Part shown: piece by piece, positions 8,087-16,089 of the stretch | Layout of the letters: each line of letters starts with the position of its first letter | How positions within the stretch are numbered: the stretch's first letter is position 1 | From: JBMOKU01 sp049324315 | GTDB taxonomy: Bacteria > Bacillota > Clostridia > Peptostreptococcales > Thermotaleaceae | Direction of reading: 5' to 3' | DNA: 64,000 nt | NCBI GenBank assembly: GCA_049324315.1 | Contig: JBMOKU010000025.1 | Location: forward strand, 1 to 64,000 | Notes under the pieces: generated by a model | What the model was told of the DNA's origin: nothing | Databases searched by the model: none | Seen by the model: the letters and a program-made list of their open reading frames with translations, nothing else | Translations under genes and position numbers: made by a program

Positions 8087-9580
8087 ATGAAAATTGGGAA
8101 TGATTATTCAAAAATATTTCCACAAGAGAGGATTCTATCATTGAAAATTGCAGGTATATATATTTTTGCAGCATATATATGGATTTTCTTTGCAGATGAT
8201 TTTCGGTGGATTTATCTCAGGGAACTGTCAGTTTTTCAAAAATTTCATAAGCTTGCTGGAGTAATATTTATCGTTATGACAGGTATCATTCTATATTATA
8301 TTGTATTAAAAAATATAGAGGCAATCTTGAGATTGCGAGATGAGATGGAGGCTCGAAAAGAAGCCAATAAAATCATTATAGAAAATATCTCAGATGGAAT
8401 ATGGGAGTGGGAAGTTGATACGGGTGAGGCATATTTTTCTCCAAGGTTCCTTAAAAATCTAGGCTATAAGGAAAACGAACTGGATAATCATTTTGATACT
8501 TGGAGAAATCTTATCCATGATCAGGATGCGGATAAGGTTTTGCAAAAGCTTAAGCTGTACCTGGAAAGGGTGATCTCCCAATTTGAAGTTGAGTTTAGGA
8601 TGAAAATGAAAGATGGAGAAATACGATGGTTCCTTGTGAGGGGAAAGGCTACTTGGAATGAGAACGGGGAAGCTGCAAAAATGGTAGGGACCCAGACAGA
8701 TATCACGGATAGAAAAGAAGCAGAAGAATTATTGAAGAAAATGATGGAGGAAAATGGAAAATTGTTACAGCATGCCATAGAGTATGATCGATTAAAGACA
8801 GAGTTTTTCTCCAATATATCCCACGAGTTTAAGACACCTCTCAATGTCATACTGGGCACCGTCCAATTATTGACGGTGCAGCACTGCACCCATAAGAACT
8901 GCCCTAATTATGAAACAATGTGCAAATATATCAAAATTATGCGGCAGAATTGTTATCGCCTTCTCAGACTGATGAATAATTTGATTGACATTACAAAAAT
9001 AGACTCAGGTTATATGCAGCTGGAGCTAGGTAATTATAATATCATCGAGATTGTTGAAGATATTACCCTGTCTGTTGCGGAATTTATAGAGCAAAAATCC
9101 ATAACCCTTGAATTCGATACGGATATTGAGGAAAAAATGATGGCATGTGACCCAAACAAGATCGAGAGAATTATGTTAAATTTACTTTCTAATGCCGTTA
9201 AACATACGGGGGCTGGAGGGCGAATCGAAGTGGCTATGGAGAATCAAGAAGACAGTATAAGAATCTCTGTGAAAGATACAGGCGTAGGCATACCGGAGGA
9301 TAAACAGGAAATTATATTTGAAAGATTTAGACAAGCAGACAATCTTTTAAATAGGAGTCATGAAGGCAGCGGCATAGGTCTTTCCATGGTAAAATCTCTG
9401 GTAGAAATGCATCAAGGCAGTATCCGGGTGAACAGTGAGGTTGGAAAGGGCAGCGAATTTATTATTGAACTCCCATGCAAAATCATAGTAGAAAACGAGA
9501 TGCCACACAAAAAAGAGGGATTTAGGCAGCAAGAGAATGTGGAGAAGATCCATATTGAGTTTTCAGATATTTATTCGTAG
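8087..9580 (+). CDS. membrane-anchored PAS-domain sensor histidine kinase
   Basis: A 497-aa kinase. Two N-terminal transmembrane helices (about 22-36 and 56-80) are followed by a short coiled coil. A PAS domain plus PAC motif (about 90-212, ending VGTQTDITDRKEAEE) comes next. Then come a HisKA domain with the phospho-accepting His in FFSNISHEFKTPLN, and a HATPase_c domain with N box (NLLSNAVKHT), G1 (DTGVGIP) and G2 (GSGIGLSMV). The short extracellular loop suggests that the cytoplasmic PAS domain does the sensing. No response regulator is adjacent, so it is an orphan kinase. GGAGGAGG precedes the ATG. In spore formers orphan PAS kinases often feed Spo0A; that is only a possibility here. Confidence 0.88.
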   Translation: MKIGNDYSKIFPQERILSLKIAGIYIFAAYIWIFFADDFRWIYLRELSVFQKFHKLAGVIFIVMTGIILYYIVLKNIEAILRLRDEMEARKEANKIIIENISDGIWEWEVDTGEAYFSPRFLKNLGYKENELDNHFDTWRNLIHDQDADKVLQKLKLYLERVISQFEVEFRMKMKDGEIRWFLVRGKATWNENGEAAKMVGTQTDITDRKEAEELLKKMMEENGKLLQHAIEYDRLKTEFFSNISHEFKTPLNVILGTVQLLTVQHCTHKNCPNYETMCKYIKIMRQNCYRLLRLMNNLIDITKIDSGYMQLELGNYNIIEIVEDITLSVAEFIEQKSITLEFDTDIEEKMMACDPNKIERIMLNLLSNAVKHTGAGGRIEVAMENQEDSIRISVKDTGVGIPEDKQEIIFERFRQADNLLNRSHEGSGIGLSMVKSLVEMHQGSIRVNSEVGKGSEFIIELPCKIIVENEMPHKKEGFRQQENVEKIHIEFSDIYS

Positions 9581-9651
9581 ATATTGATATTGACCTTTGA
9601 ATTCGGCTTATATAAAAAGGGTAGACTTTGTTTGAGAATCTTATGTGAAAT

Positions 9652-9690
9652 TGGCTACTAGTTACTGGCTGCTAGCTACTAGCTACTAGT
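9652..9690. repeat. 7-bp tandem repeat (GCTACTA type)
   Basis: Five consecutive near-copies of a heptamer: GCTACTA, GTTACTG, GCTGCTA, GCTACTA, GCTACTA. One of several unrelated 7-bp repeat arrays in this window (compare 25216-25281 and 47741-47832). It lies between the kinase and fur genes. Confidence 0.7.
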
Positions 9691-9710
9691 AAAAACTTTA
9701 AAAGGATTGG

Positions 9711-9746
9711 AAAATAAAAGACACATGGGTTTAGCGGCATGTGTCT
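9711..9746 (-). terminator. terminator of the Fur-family gene
   Basis: On the minus strand GACACATG and CATGTGTC pair around a short loop and are followed by TTTTATTTTCC. The hairpin overlaps the stop codon at 9731. Confidence 0.7.
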
Positions 9747-10180
9747 TTGGTTTCAAGGTCTTGACAATCTTTACAATATCCATATATTTCGAATTTATGA
9801 TCGGTCAAGGTAAAGGCATCTAGATTGCATTTGTTTTTCACTTCTTCAAGGGGACAAAAATCAATGCACTTTGTTTTACCACAACTCTTACAGATAATGT
9901 GATGGTGGTGTATGTCATGATGGGCAAGCTCGTAGCTGTAGGTTTGCTGATGGATGTTTGTCTTATGAATCAAACCAACATTTTCAAAAATCTCCAGGTT
10001 TCGATAGATCGTTGAAAAGTTTGTATTTGGATAGATTGCCTTAGACATTATATAGATTTCTTCTGCAGAAAGAAGCTGATGATGATGTGCTGCAAATACC
10101 TCCATCATCGCTTTTCGCTGGGGTGTCATTTTATATCCTTGTTCTTTTAGCTTTCTTTCCATTTCTTCAATGGTTATCAC
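9731..10180 (-). CDS. Fur-family metalloregulator (Fur/Zur/PerR type)
   Basis: A 149-aa regulator with an N-terminal winged helix (GYKMTPQRKAMMEVF, then the recognition region NFSTIYRNLE). The C-terminal dimerisation/metal domain has HHDIHHHHIIC, a CxxC (CKSCG) and a second Cys pair (GYCKDC), the structural Zn site. The His-rich stretch is the regulatory metal site. Which metal it senses cannot be read from sequence; proximity to znuABC and the His-rich permease makes zinc attractive. The GTG start at 10180 is preferred because GGGAGTGA is correctly placed before it; an ATG at 10240 would add 20 residues without a good ribosome binding site. Confidence 0.9.
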   Translation of the reverse strand: MITIEEMERKLKEQGYKMTPQRKAMMEVFAAHHHQLLSAEEIYIMSKAIYPNTNFSTIYRNLEIFENVGLIHKTNIHQQTYSYELAHHDIHHHHIICKSCGKTKCIDFCPLEEVKNKCNLDAFTLTDHKFEIYGYCKDCQDLETKDTCR

Positions 10181-10219
10181 GTCATTCACTCCCGATTTTT
10201 CTCTTATTATCATTGTATA

Positions 10220-10233
10220 ACAGCATATGCTGT
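10220..10233. promoter_or_regulatory. perfect 14-bp palindrome upstream of the Fur-family gene
   Basis: ACAGCATATGCTGT is self-complementary and lies 40 nt before the GTG start, so it could be an autoregulatory operator. It does not resemble the canonical Fur, Zur or PerR boxes. Confidence 0.35.
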
Positions 10234-10299
10234 CATGCAATCAAAAGGAAAACATTATATAATCTAGACATAGGATAATAAGCGAATGTTTATAAATAG

Positions 10300-10331
10300 A
10301 AAACGCCTGGAAGCCATTGGCTTGAGGCGCT
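10300..10331 (-). terminator. terminator of the Spo0E-like gene
   Basis: On the minus strand GCGCCT, AGCC, GGCT and AGGCG build a two-part stem followed by TTTTCTATTT, 20 nt after the stop at 10351. A T-run on the plus side suggests it may work in both directions. Confidence 0.65.
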
Positions 10332-10350
10332 TTTTTCTTTAAAGAGGGAA

Positions 10351-10518
10351 TTATAGCTTCCCGCTCATTTTATAATAGAGATTAATGACTTCATCAAGCT
10401 CACGACTGACGGCCAACACGGCTTTATGATTGGGCTCATCCAGTTCCAATAATTTCTGCAACTGTCCCCGCAATTCTTCAATTTTTTCTTTTAATTCCGT
10501 TGGTTGATAATTCTCCAT
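10351..10518 (-). CDS. Spo0E-like aspartyl-phosphate phosphatase (small protein)
   Basis: A 55-aa protein starting MENYQPTELKEKIEELRGQL and ending YYKMSGKL. It carries the Spo0E-family signature SRELDEVINLYYK (residues 38-50), i.e. SxxLDxxI plus aromatic residues, on a two-helix hairpin. Family members dephosphorylate response regulators such as Spo0A~P and so delay sporulation. AGAGGATTGTGAG precedes the ATG. It lies about 300 bp from agr locus 1, transcribed away from it, consistent with a link to developmental control (inference). Confidence 0.8.
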   Translation of the reverse strand: MENYQPTELKEKIEELRGQLQKLLELDEPNHKAVLAVSRELDEVINLYYKMSGKL

Positions 10519-10662
10519 GACTCACAATCCTCTATTCTTGTATTTTACTAAGATTCATTATACTATGGATAAGTAGGATTTTCCAGTATTTTTACAAATC
10601 AAAAGAAAATACAATATTTACCATCTGTAGTGGGACTAAATTCCTATTCTTGCATTTTTGGC

Positions 10663-10669
10663 TTCGACA
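10663..10669 (-). promoter_or_regulatory. single Spo0A-box-like heptamer upstream of agr locus 1
   Basis: TTCGACA is the complement of the Spo0A box TGTCGAA and lies about 155 bp upstream of agrB. Several copies of this 7-mer are expected by chance in 64 kb, so this is weak alone. It is noted because agr locus 2 has a cluster of such sites. Nothing else is supported in 10519-10822 except a TATAAT at 10705. Confidence 0.25.
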
Positions 10670-10822
10670 ACAGAATATGACAAATTTCAACAATTCCCTT
10701 GTATTATAATAGGATTAAGTTATATAAATGACAAAATAGTATAAATTCATGAGTAAATCGACATACAAAAGCAAGAAACCCTAAAGTACGACGTCATCAT
10801 TCTTACCGAGGAGTAGATCGAT

Positions 10823-11464
10823 ATGGATAAACTAATAAATCGGATCTTATCTGTCTATAAGAAGGAGCTGCAAATCGATAAGGACCAAGAAGCGATTACT
10901 CAATATGCACTGCGAATTCTCATCAGTACCATCGTAGGATATGTAGTTACTCTGTTAATAGCCTGGCCTTTAGGTGTTTTCACCTATGCTTTGATTCTAC
11001 TGCTTATAACATCGGTTTTACGATCTTTTTCCGGTGGTGCCCATTGTTCCAGTGCCCGAAACTGTACGATTTATGGAACATTGATTGTCAGTATTCTCGC
11101 ACTGCTGCTTAAACATATACCCTTCAGCACACCTATTATCATGAGTACAATTCCAGTGACTTTTTTCTTCAGCCTTTGGGCCATCAACAAATATGCCCCT
11201 GCTGATACACCTGGGAAGCCCATCGGTACAAAAAAGCAGAAAGAGGTCCTACGGAAATGGTCATTAATCCTACTTTGTATATGGGGTGCAGTTGTGATCG
11301 TATCCTATTATATGTCCGGTGCCATCCATCCATGGCTATTTGTATCAGCTGTAGGTTTATTATGGCAGAGCTTTTCTTTAACGAAAACCGGTTATATGTT
11401 TTGTCACTTTGCTGACAAAATATTAAATAAAGTATTTCGTGAAAGGAGGAATTTATGTGCTTAG
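10823..11464 (+). CDS. agrB: AgrB-like autoinducing-peptide processing protease, locus 1
   Basis: A 213-aa membrane cysteine endopeptidase that cleaves and cyclises the AgrD-type peptide encoded immediately downstream. The catalytic pair is visible in FSGGAHCSSARNC: His74 and Cys81, the same seven-residue spacing as the active site of staphylococcal AgrB. About five further hydrophobic helices follow, with the family segment KYAPADTPGKPI. GAGGAGTAG precedes the ATG. Its 3' end overlaps the agrD start. The second copy at 56255 is a clear paralog. Confidence 0.92.
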   Translation: MDKLINRILSVYKKELQIDKDQEAITQYALRILISTIVGYVVTLLIAWPLGVFTYALILLLITSVLRSFSGGAHCSSARNCTIYGTLIVSILALLLKHIPFSTPIIMSTIPVTFFFSLWAINKYAPADTPGKPIGTKKQKEVLRKWSLILLCIWGAVVIVSYYMSGAIHPWLFVSAVGLLWQSFSLTKTGYMFCHFADKILNKVFRERRNLCA

Positions 11465-11576
11465 AAAGATACTTAGCTTATCCATGGCCGTACTTACCTT
11501 CATCGCATTTACGAACGCAGCAGCAGCATGCTCAACGCTTGCCTATCAGCCGGAGCTGCCGGAACAATTGAAGTAA
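11457..11576 (+). CDS. agrD: AgrD-like cyclic lactone autoinducer precursor, locus 1
   Basis: A 39-aa peptide starting at GTG after AAAGGAGG, overlapping the agrB stop by 8 nt in another frame. It has a short basic N-terminus, a hydrophobic helix (MAVLTFIAFTNAAAA), then Cys25 in ACSTLAY followed by the acidic tail QPELPEQLK. By analogy with clostridial AgrD, the mature signal is probably a thiolactone ring of Cys plus four residues (CSTLA), released before YQPELP. The tail motif QPxxP is typical of the family. Confidence 0.88.
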   Translation: MLRKILSLSMAVLTFIAFTNAAAACSTLAYQPELPEQLK

Positions 11577-11589
11577 ACAATGAACGGAA

Positions 11590-11629
11590 GAGAAAGAGTA
11601 GATAGAGATTATCTAGTCTTTCTTTTTTT
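11590..11629 (+). terminator. terminator after agrBD locus 1
   Basis: AGAAAGAGTAGATA pairs with TATCTAGTCTTTCT, followed by a T-run. It separates agrBD from the downstream 5-TM/kinase unit. Confidence 0.8.
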
Positions 11630-11816
11630 ATTCAGTTGTAGAGGTGTTATAAAAATCCCTGTAATATTTTGTGAACAATCAGACGATATAGTAAGTAGCT
11701 ATCGTATTATTGGAAAAAATATGCTATATTTATGATATGTAGAAATTTTCATATTTTTGTATAAGGATGTTATAGATTTTCTTCTTTGACAGTATAATAG
11801 GGTTTGGGGTGACGGT

Positions 11817-12305
11817 ATGAACAATATTGAATTACTTATTGGGGCCTACATAGAGGTTTTTCTGATGGTAGGTGGGGGATTGGGACTCATCGGGATACGA
11901 CCCAAGCTTTCTAGGATAGCAGTTATGGCAGGGATCATGGGAGCCATTGTGGTAGGTGTACGGAATTTCTATATCTATAACAAGATTCCCTTCGGAACCC
12001 ACAGCTTTATATTGATGGTTTTTATGACGACGATTATACATAAAATCGGTAAACAGACCTTTCTAGACAGTACTGTTGCCACCCTAGCTAGTTTCTTACT
12101 TTTGTTCTGGGGAGAAGGTGTATTTTTCTTTCCCATTTTAAAATTTTTACATTTTGATCCGTTCACAACAATGGGAGCGCCGGGAATGAGGCTTCTGGGT
12201 ATATTATTATCCGATGTTCTTCTGATCATTGCTTTTGTCATGTGTTATCTTTTTAAAGTAACTTTGATCGATTTAAAAAAATTTCACTATACTGAAAAAA
12301 TGTAG
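11817..12305 (+). CDS. agr-associated 5-TM membrane protein, locus 1
   Basis: A 162-aa protein made of about five hydrophobic helices. No known domain was recognised with certainty. It is homologous to the 153-aa protein heading agr locus 2 (55797-56258): both have an Arg-Ile-containing helix with GIxG, then an Arg a few residues before a conserved PFGTHSFIL / HFGVHTIIL segment, then a helix ending in an acidic residue. The size, topology and position directly before a receptor-like kinase suggest it supplies the sensing domain of a split AgrC receptor (inference). The start follows GGGGTG, and the kinase ATG is 8 nt after the stop. Confidence 0.75.
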   Translation: MNNIELLIGAYIEVFLMVGGGLGLIGIRPKLSRIAVMAGIMGAIVVGVRNFYIYNKIPFGTHSFILMVFMTTIIHKIGKQTFLDSTVATLASFLLLFWGEGVFFFPILKFLHFDPFTTMGAPGMRLLGILLSDVLLIIAFVMCYLFKVTLIDLKKFHYTEKM

Positions 12306-12313
12306 GTGATGTT

Positions 12314-13198
12314 ATGAAGATTTCGACAAAGGCATATTTTTTAGTAATTATCATTTTATTGCAGAATCTTGCCATATTAGCATTGACAAATAGAAAGATT
12401 ATATTGCTAATGAATCAAGTTGTAATTTCATTCGATTATCCCTATATCTTCGGTGTACTTCTAAATCTCATGGGGATGAGTGCAATCCTGTTGATTTATT
12501 ATATCCTCAAGTTCCTAGAACGAGAAAAAGAATCCATCAACAAGTTGAATAACTCCAAAGAAGTCATCGATGCCCTAAGGGGACAAAAGCATGATTTTAT
12601 GAACCATTTGGTGGTTATCGGCGGGATGATTCAACTGGAAAAAAGTGAAAGAGCCTTGGATTATATCTATAATGTTACCGGCAATGTGGAAGCCAGCTTT
12701 TCTATTTCAAAGATTGGCAATGTAGAACTGGCAGCCACCTTATACCGGAAATGTGCCATTGCAGAGAGTAAAGGGATCAAGGTGGAACTGGACATAACCA
12801 CTTCTCTGGAAGATCTGCAGATGGATTCCATTGACTTGTGTAAAGTGGTCTTCAACTTGATTGATAATGCCATATACGAATTGGAACACTGTGAAGAAGA
12901 GGAAAAAATCCTGACCATTGATGTACAAAGCTATGAAAATCAATATTATATTGCCATTGGAAACTCTTATCCCATTCTTTCTCCTTCGACGATGGAGAAG
13001 ATTTTTCAAAAAGGGTTTTCGACCAAAGAAGGTGAAGGCCGTGGCTATGGCCTGAGCATTGTCAAAAAAATCGTTGAGCAGCATCAAGGAAAAATTACCG
13101 TAGAAAGCTATGAAGGTGTTGGAACGATTTTTACAGTTAGTTTTCCTATAAAAACCTATACTGGCGTGAACCGTGAAAAGGAAACCATCACAACGTAA
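12314..13198 (+). CDS. GHKL-type sensor histidine kinase, AgrC-like, with reduced membrane domain
   Basis: A 294-aa kinase with only two N-terminal transmembrane helices (about 6-24 and 44-67). The phospho-accepting His93 lies in GQKHDFMNHL, and the GHKL ATPase domain has its N box in NLIDNAIYEL and glycine box in GRGYGLSIVKKI. AgrC receptors normally have six helices, so the sensor region appears truncated; the preceding 5-TM protein may complement it. No response-regulator gene follows. It is co-transcribed with the 5-TM protein and downstream of agrBD, so it is the most likely receptor of the locus 1 peptide. Confidence 0.85.
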   Translation: MKISTKAYFLVIIILLQNLAILALTNRKIILLMNQVVISFDYPYIFGVLLNLMGMSAILLIYYILKFLEREKESINKLNNSKEVIDALRGQKHDFMNHLVVIGGMIQLEKSERALDYIYNVTGNVEASFSISKIGNVELAATLYRKCAIAESKGIKVELDITTSLEDLQMDSIDLCKVVFNLIDNAIYELEHCEEEEKILTIDVQSYENQYYIAIGNSYPILSPSTMEKIFQKGFSTKEGEGRGYGLSIVKKIVEQHQGKITVESYEGVGTIFTVSFPIKTYTGVNREKETITT

Positions 13199-13200
13199 AG

Positions 13201-13236
13201 CAGGAGCCGATGAAAATGTCATCAACTCCTTTTTCT
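13201..13236 (+). terminator. terminator of the locus 1 kinase unit
   Basis: AGGAG and GATGA pair with TCATC and CTCCT around a short loop, followed by TTTTTC. Confidence 0.7.
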
Positions 13237-13246
13237 TATCTTACGC

Positions 13247-13384
13247 TTATCTCATATCATTCTTTTCAAATGCGATCAAATAATATTTATCTCCCAATTT
13301 TTCCTCTAACTCCCTAATATTACGCAGCTCTTGGTCGTCCACACTGGCCAGAGGGACTTCGTTTAATCTGTTCCTTTGTTCCAT
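13247..13384 (-). CDS. small uncharacterised protein (45 aa)
   Basis: A short minus-strand gene starting MEQRNRLNEVPLASVDDQEL and ending IAFEKNDMR. The ATG is preceded by AGGAGATGAAAAA, a strong Shine-Dalgarno at good spacing, which is the main reason to accept it. It is highly charged with one helical stretch (LRNIRELEEKLGDKYYLIAF). No family recognised. The 161-bp gap to rarA holds nothing else clear. Confidence 0.6.
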   Translation of the reverse strand: MEQRNRLNEVPLASVDDQELRNIRELEEKLGDKYYLIAFEKNDMR

Positions 13385-13545
13385 TTTTTCATCTCCTATC
13401 TTGAATAATTTGGTGATGATTTTATTTTTTCTGTTCGAATAAGGGATTATTCTATGGATTATTTTAGCAGCTAGAATTGTTCAACAGTAATGGCTTAATG
13501 TGGTAAAATAACTGTATAAAGTTTTATAGAGGAATAGGTGAGTAT

Positions 13546-14877
13546 ATGGATTTGTTTGATTTGCAGCGGGAGAAAAATCTTAAAAAGGAATCTCCATTGG
13601 CGGAAAGGCTAAAACCACGGACACTGGAGGATTTTTACGGTCAAGAGCATATTCTGGGAGAAGACAAGCTTCTCCGACGGGCCATTAAGGCGGATAGAAT
13701 TACATCTCTTATCCTTTATGGTCCTCCTGGCACAGGAAAGACCAGTTTGGCTAAGGTTATTGCCAATACCACCAAATCCAATTTCGTTCAACTGAATGCC
13801 GTGACATCCGGTGTAAAGGATTTGAAGGAAGTGGTGGAACAGGCAAAAAATGCTCTGGGGATGTACAATAAGAGAACGATTTTATTTTTAGACGAGATTC
13901 ATCGATTTAACAAGGCACAACAGGACGCCTTGCTGCCCTATGTGGAGAATGGAACACTGATATTGATTGGAGCTACCACAGAAAACCCATATTTTGAGGT
14001 GAACAACGCTCTAATATCCAGATCTATGCTGTTCCAACTGAAATCATTGGGAGAAGAGGCCATTCGAAAGATCATTCACCGAGCGTTAAACGATGGCGAT
14101 GCCGGACTAGGTATGTATGCTGTGACAATTCAACAGAAGGCCATGGATTTTTTGGTGGAAATGGCCAATGGCGATGCCAGAAGGGTTTTGAACGCTTTGG
14201 AATTGGCGGTACTGACGACAGCGCCAAAAGAATCAGGAGAAATATTTATTGATCTCGGGATCATGCAGGATTGTCTTCAAAGAAAATATATACAGTATGA
14301 TAAAAACAATGATGCCCATTATGATGTAATATCTGCTTTTATTAAAAGCATGCGGGGATCAGACCCGGATGCAGCCTTGCATTATCTGGGAAGAATGATA
14401 TATGGCGGTGAGGACCCGGTCTTCATTGCCCGCCGCATTGTCATTGCTGCATCGGAGGATGTGGGCAACGCTGATCCTATGGCACTGGTGGTAGCTAATA
14501 ATGCTGCCCAGGCTGTACACTTTATCGGCATGCCGGAAGCTAGGATTATCTTGGCCCAGGCGGCAGTTTATGTGGCGACGGCACCGAAGAGTAATGCCAG
14601 TTATGTGGGCATTGATGAAGCCATTGCAGATATTCAAAGAAGAGATATCGGACAAGTCCCGCTGCATTTAAAGGACAGCAGCTATAGTGGTGCTAAGAAA
14701 ATGGGTCATGGGAAGGGATATCTTTATCCCCATGTATATCCCAATCATTATGTGAAGCAGCAGTATTTGCCGGATGCGCTAGTGGGGACCACCTATTATG
14801 AACCCAGTAGAAATGGGTATGAAAAGGAAATTTTGGATTATCTAAAACGAATCAATATGAATGAAAAGGATGAGTAG
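13546..14877 (+). CDS. rarA: replication-associated recombination protein A (RarA/MgsA), AAA+ ATPase
   Basis: A 443-aa clamp-loader-like ATPase acting at stalled forks and gaps. The N-terminus has the family start ESPLAERLKPRTLEDFYGQ. Walker A is GPPGTGKTSLA (about 62-72), Walker B is ILFLDEIHRFNKAQQD, sensor 1 is GATTENPYFEV and the Arg finger is in ISRSMLF. The C-terminal tetramerisation part includes MRGSDPDAALHYLGRM and KMGHGKGYLYPH. Length matches Bacillus YrvN. AATAGGTGAG precedes the ATG. The UvrC-like gene overlaps its 3' end by 17 nt, placing both in one repair unit. Confidence 0.93.
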   Translation: MDLFDLQREKNLKKESPLAERLKPRTLEDFYGQEHILGEDKLLRRAIKADRITSLILYGPPGTGKTSLAKVIANTTKSNFVQLNAVTSGVKDLKEVVEQAKNALGMYNKRTILFLDEIHRFNKAQQDALLPYVENGTLILIGATTENPYFEVNNALISRSMLFQLKSLGEEAIRKIIHRALNDGDAGLGMYAVTIQQKAMDFLVEMANGDARRVLNALELAVLTTAPKESGEIFIDLGIMQDCLQRKYIQYDKNNDAHYDVISAFIKSMRGSDPDAALHYLGRMIYGGEDPVFIARRIVIAASEDVGNADPMALVVANNAAQAVHFIGMPEARIILAQAAVYVATAPKSNASYVGIDEAIADIQRRDIGQVPLHLKDSSYSGAKKMGHGKGYLYPHVYPNHYVKQQYLPDALVGTTYYEPSRNGYEKEILDYLKRINMNEKDE

Positions 14878-15931
14878 CCCTTTGAAAGAAAGAGACATGA
14901 AATACCTCATAGGCAAAGTAAAAGCACTGCCGGAAAGGTCCGGCGTTTATCTTATGAAAGGACATGAAGGGCAGATCATTTATATAGGGAAATCCAAAAA
15001 TCTCAGGAATCGGGTGAGTCAATATTTTCATGAAGCTCCTAAGGATTCAAAGAAGCTTCAGAGATTGACCAAGAGTATATATGATTTTGAAATCATTTAT
15101 ACCGATACGGAGTTCGAAGCCCTTATCCTGGAAGCTAGAATGATCCAAGCGTTTCGTCCGGAGTACAATTCGCTGGTAAAAAAGTATAAGAAGTATGTCT
15201 ATCTAAAGCTGACCATCCAAGAAAAATATCCGCGCTTCCAGATTGTTGGGGATATAGATGAAGATGGAAGCTTGATTTATGGGCCCTATAAGGATGAACA
15301 TGGTTTGACGGATATTCTTAACATATTCTATCAATACTATTTCCTCAGAAGATGCAGTAAAAATCTCATCACGGCTAATGATCAGTCCTGTTCCCATTAT
15401 GCCCTAAGACAATGTTTGGGACCTTGCAGGAAAGAGTATGAGGGAAATTATGAGGAAAACCTCAATCCTATTATCGATATACTGGAGGGTCGGGGAGAGG
15501 CCATCCTTGAAAAAATTAAGTTGAGAATGGTCGAAGAAGCGGAAAAGCAGCATTTTGAGAAAGCTGCTGTTCTTCGGAATGAGCTAAAGTCCATGGAGCA
15601 CTTTCTTAGATACCAGCAGATGCTGTCTTTTCTTACTGGGACAGAACAGATCACCGCTGTAGAAGAAACCATAGAGGGATGGACAAAAATCCATAGGATA
15701 CAGAGAGGTCGTCTCGCATATAGCGAAATCGCTGAATCGGAAAATTTGACGGGACATGGGGACTGTACCTGCTGTCACGCCTGGTTTTGGCGGGACAGAG
15801 GGCCTGTCCCCGTGTCCCAAATTAGATGTCTCACAAAGGAAACGCTAGACGAAGCTCTTATTATTTACCATTGGATCAGCAGAGAGAAGTTTAAAGCTGT
15901 GTTCTACAATGTCAGCAAACAACGAAAGTAG
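14861..15931 (+). CDS. UvrC-like GIY-YIG nuclease (short, Cho-like)
   Basis: A 356-aa protein with a GIY-YIG nuclease domain at the N-terminus (SGVYLMKGHEGQIIYIGKSK and the catalytic Glu region DTEFEALILEARMI). A UvrC-type Cys region (HYALRQCLGPCRKEY) and a UVR helical hairpin (EEAEKQHFEKAAVLRNEL) follow. It lacks the C-terminal RNase-H-like and HhH domains of full-length UvrC, so it probably makes only the 3' incision, like Cho, or serves a repair role with the helicase downstream. A REP-like palindrome is inserted in frame and encodes about residues 297-320. The start is uncertain: 14861 overlaps rarA, and ATG 14870 or 14897 are alternatives. Confidence 0.85.
   Translation: MKRMSSPLKERDMKYLIGKVKALPERSGVYLMKGHEGQIIYIGKSKNLRNRVSQYFHEAPKDSKKLQRLTKSIYDFEIIYTDTEFEALILEARMIQAFRPEYNSLVKKYKKYVYLKLTIQEKYPRFQIVGDIDEDGSLIYGPYKDEHGLTDILNIFYQYYFLRRCSKNLITANDQSCSHYALRQCLGPCRKEYEGNYEENLNPIIDILEGRGEAILEKIKLRMVEEAEKQHFEKAAVLRNELKSMEHFLRYQQMLSFLTGTEQITAVEETIEGWTKIHRIQRGRLAYSEIAESENLTGHGDCTCCHAWFWRDRGPVPVSQIRCLTKETLDEALIIYHWISREKFKAVFYNVSKQRK
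15751..15818. repeat. REP-like palindromic element inside the UvrC-like gene, copy 3
   Basis: GGGACA and GGGGAC arms pair with GTCCCC and TGTCCC, with an inner GTCACGCC/GGCGGGAC stem. It is read through in frame, producing the atypical Cys/Trp/Arg-rich peptide GHGDCTCCHAWFWRDRGPVP. Closest in this window to the copy at 44737-44808. Confidence 0.75.
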
Positions 15932-15935
15932 CGGA

Positions 15936-16010
15936 GCCATGGGGACGGTTCGAGCGTTTCCGAAGCGTAGCGAAGGACCGGAGGGAAAACGATGGAACCG
16001 TCCCCGTGGC
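15936..16010. repeat. REP-like palindromic element, copy 4
   Basis: GCCATGGGGACGGTTC pairs with GAACCGTCCCCGTGGC. The loop region carries a smaller CGTTT/AAACG stem and the segment GAAGCGTAGCGAAGGACC. It begins 5 nt after the UvrC-like stop. A short heptamer-like repeat (AGCAGCTAGCAGCC, about 16046-16059) follows before the helicase gene. Confidence 0.75.
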
Positions 16011-16089
16011 GAAGCGGATGTAACGCACTTAGTATGACTTATATAGCAGCTAGCAGCCAATAAAACACCCATGAAAGAAGGTAGTATAG

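Noticed and set aside
10087..10278. 63-codon plus-strand frame opposite the Fur-family gene
   Set aside because: Antisense to a clear gene, no ribosome binding site and no similarity.
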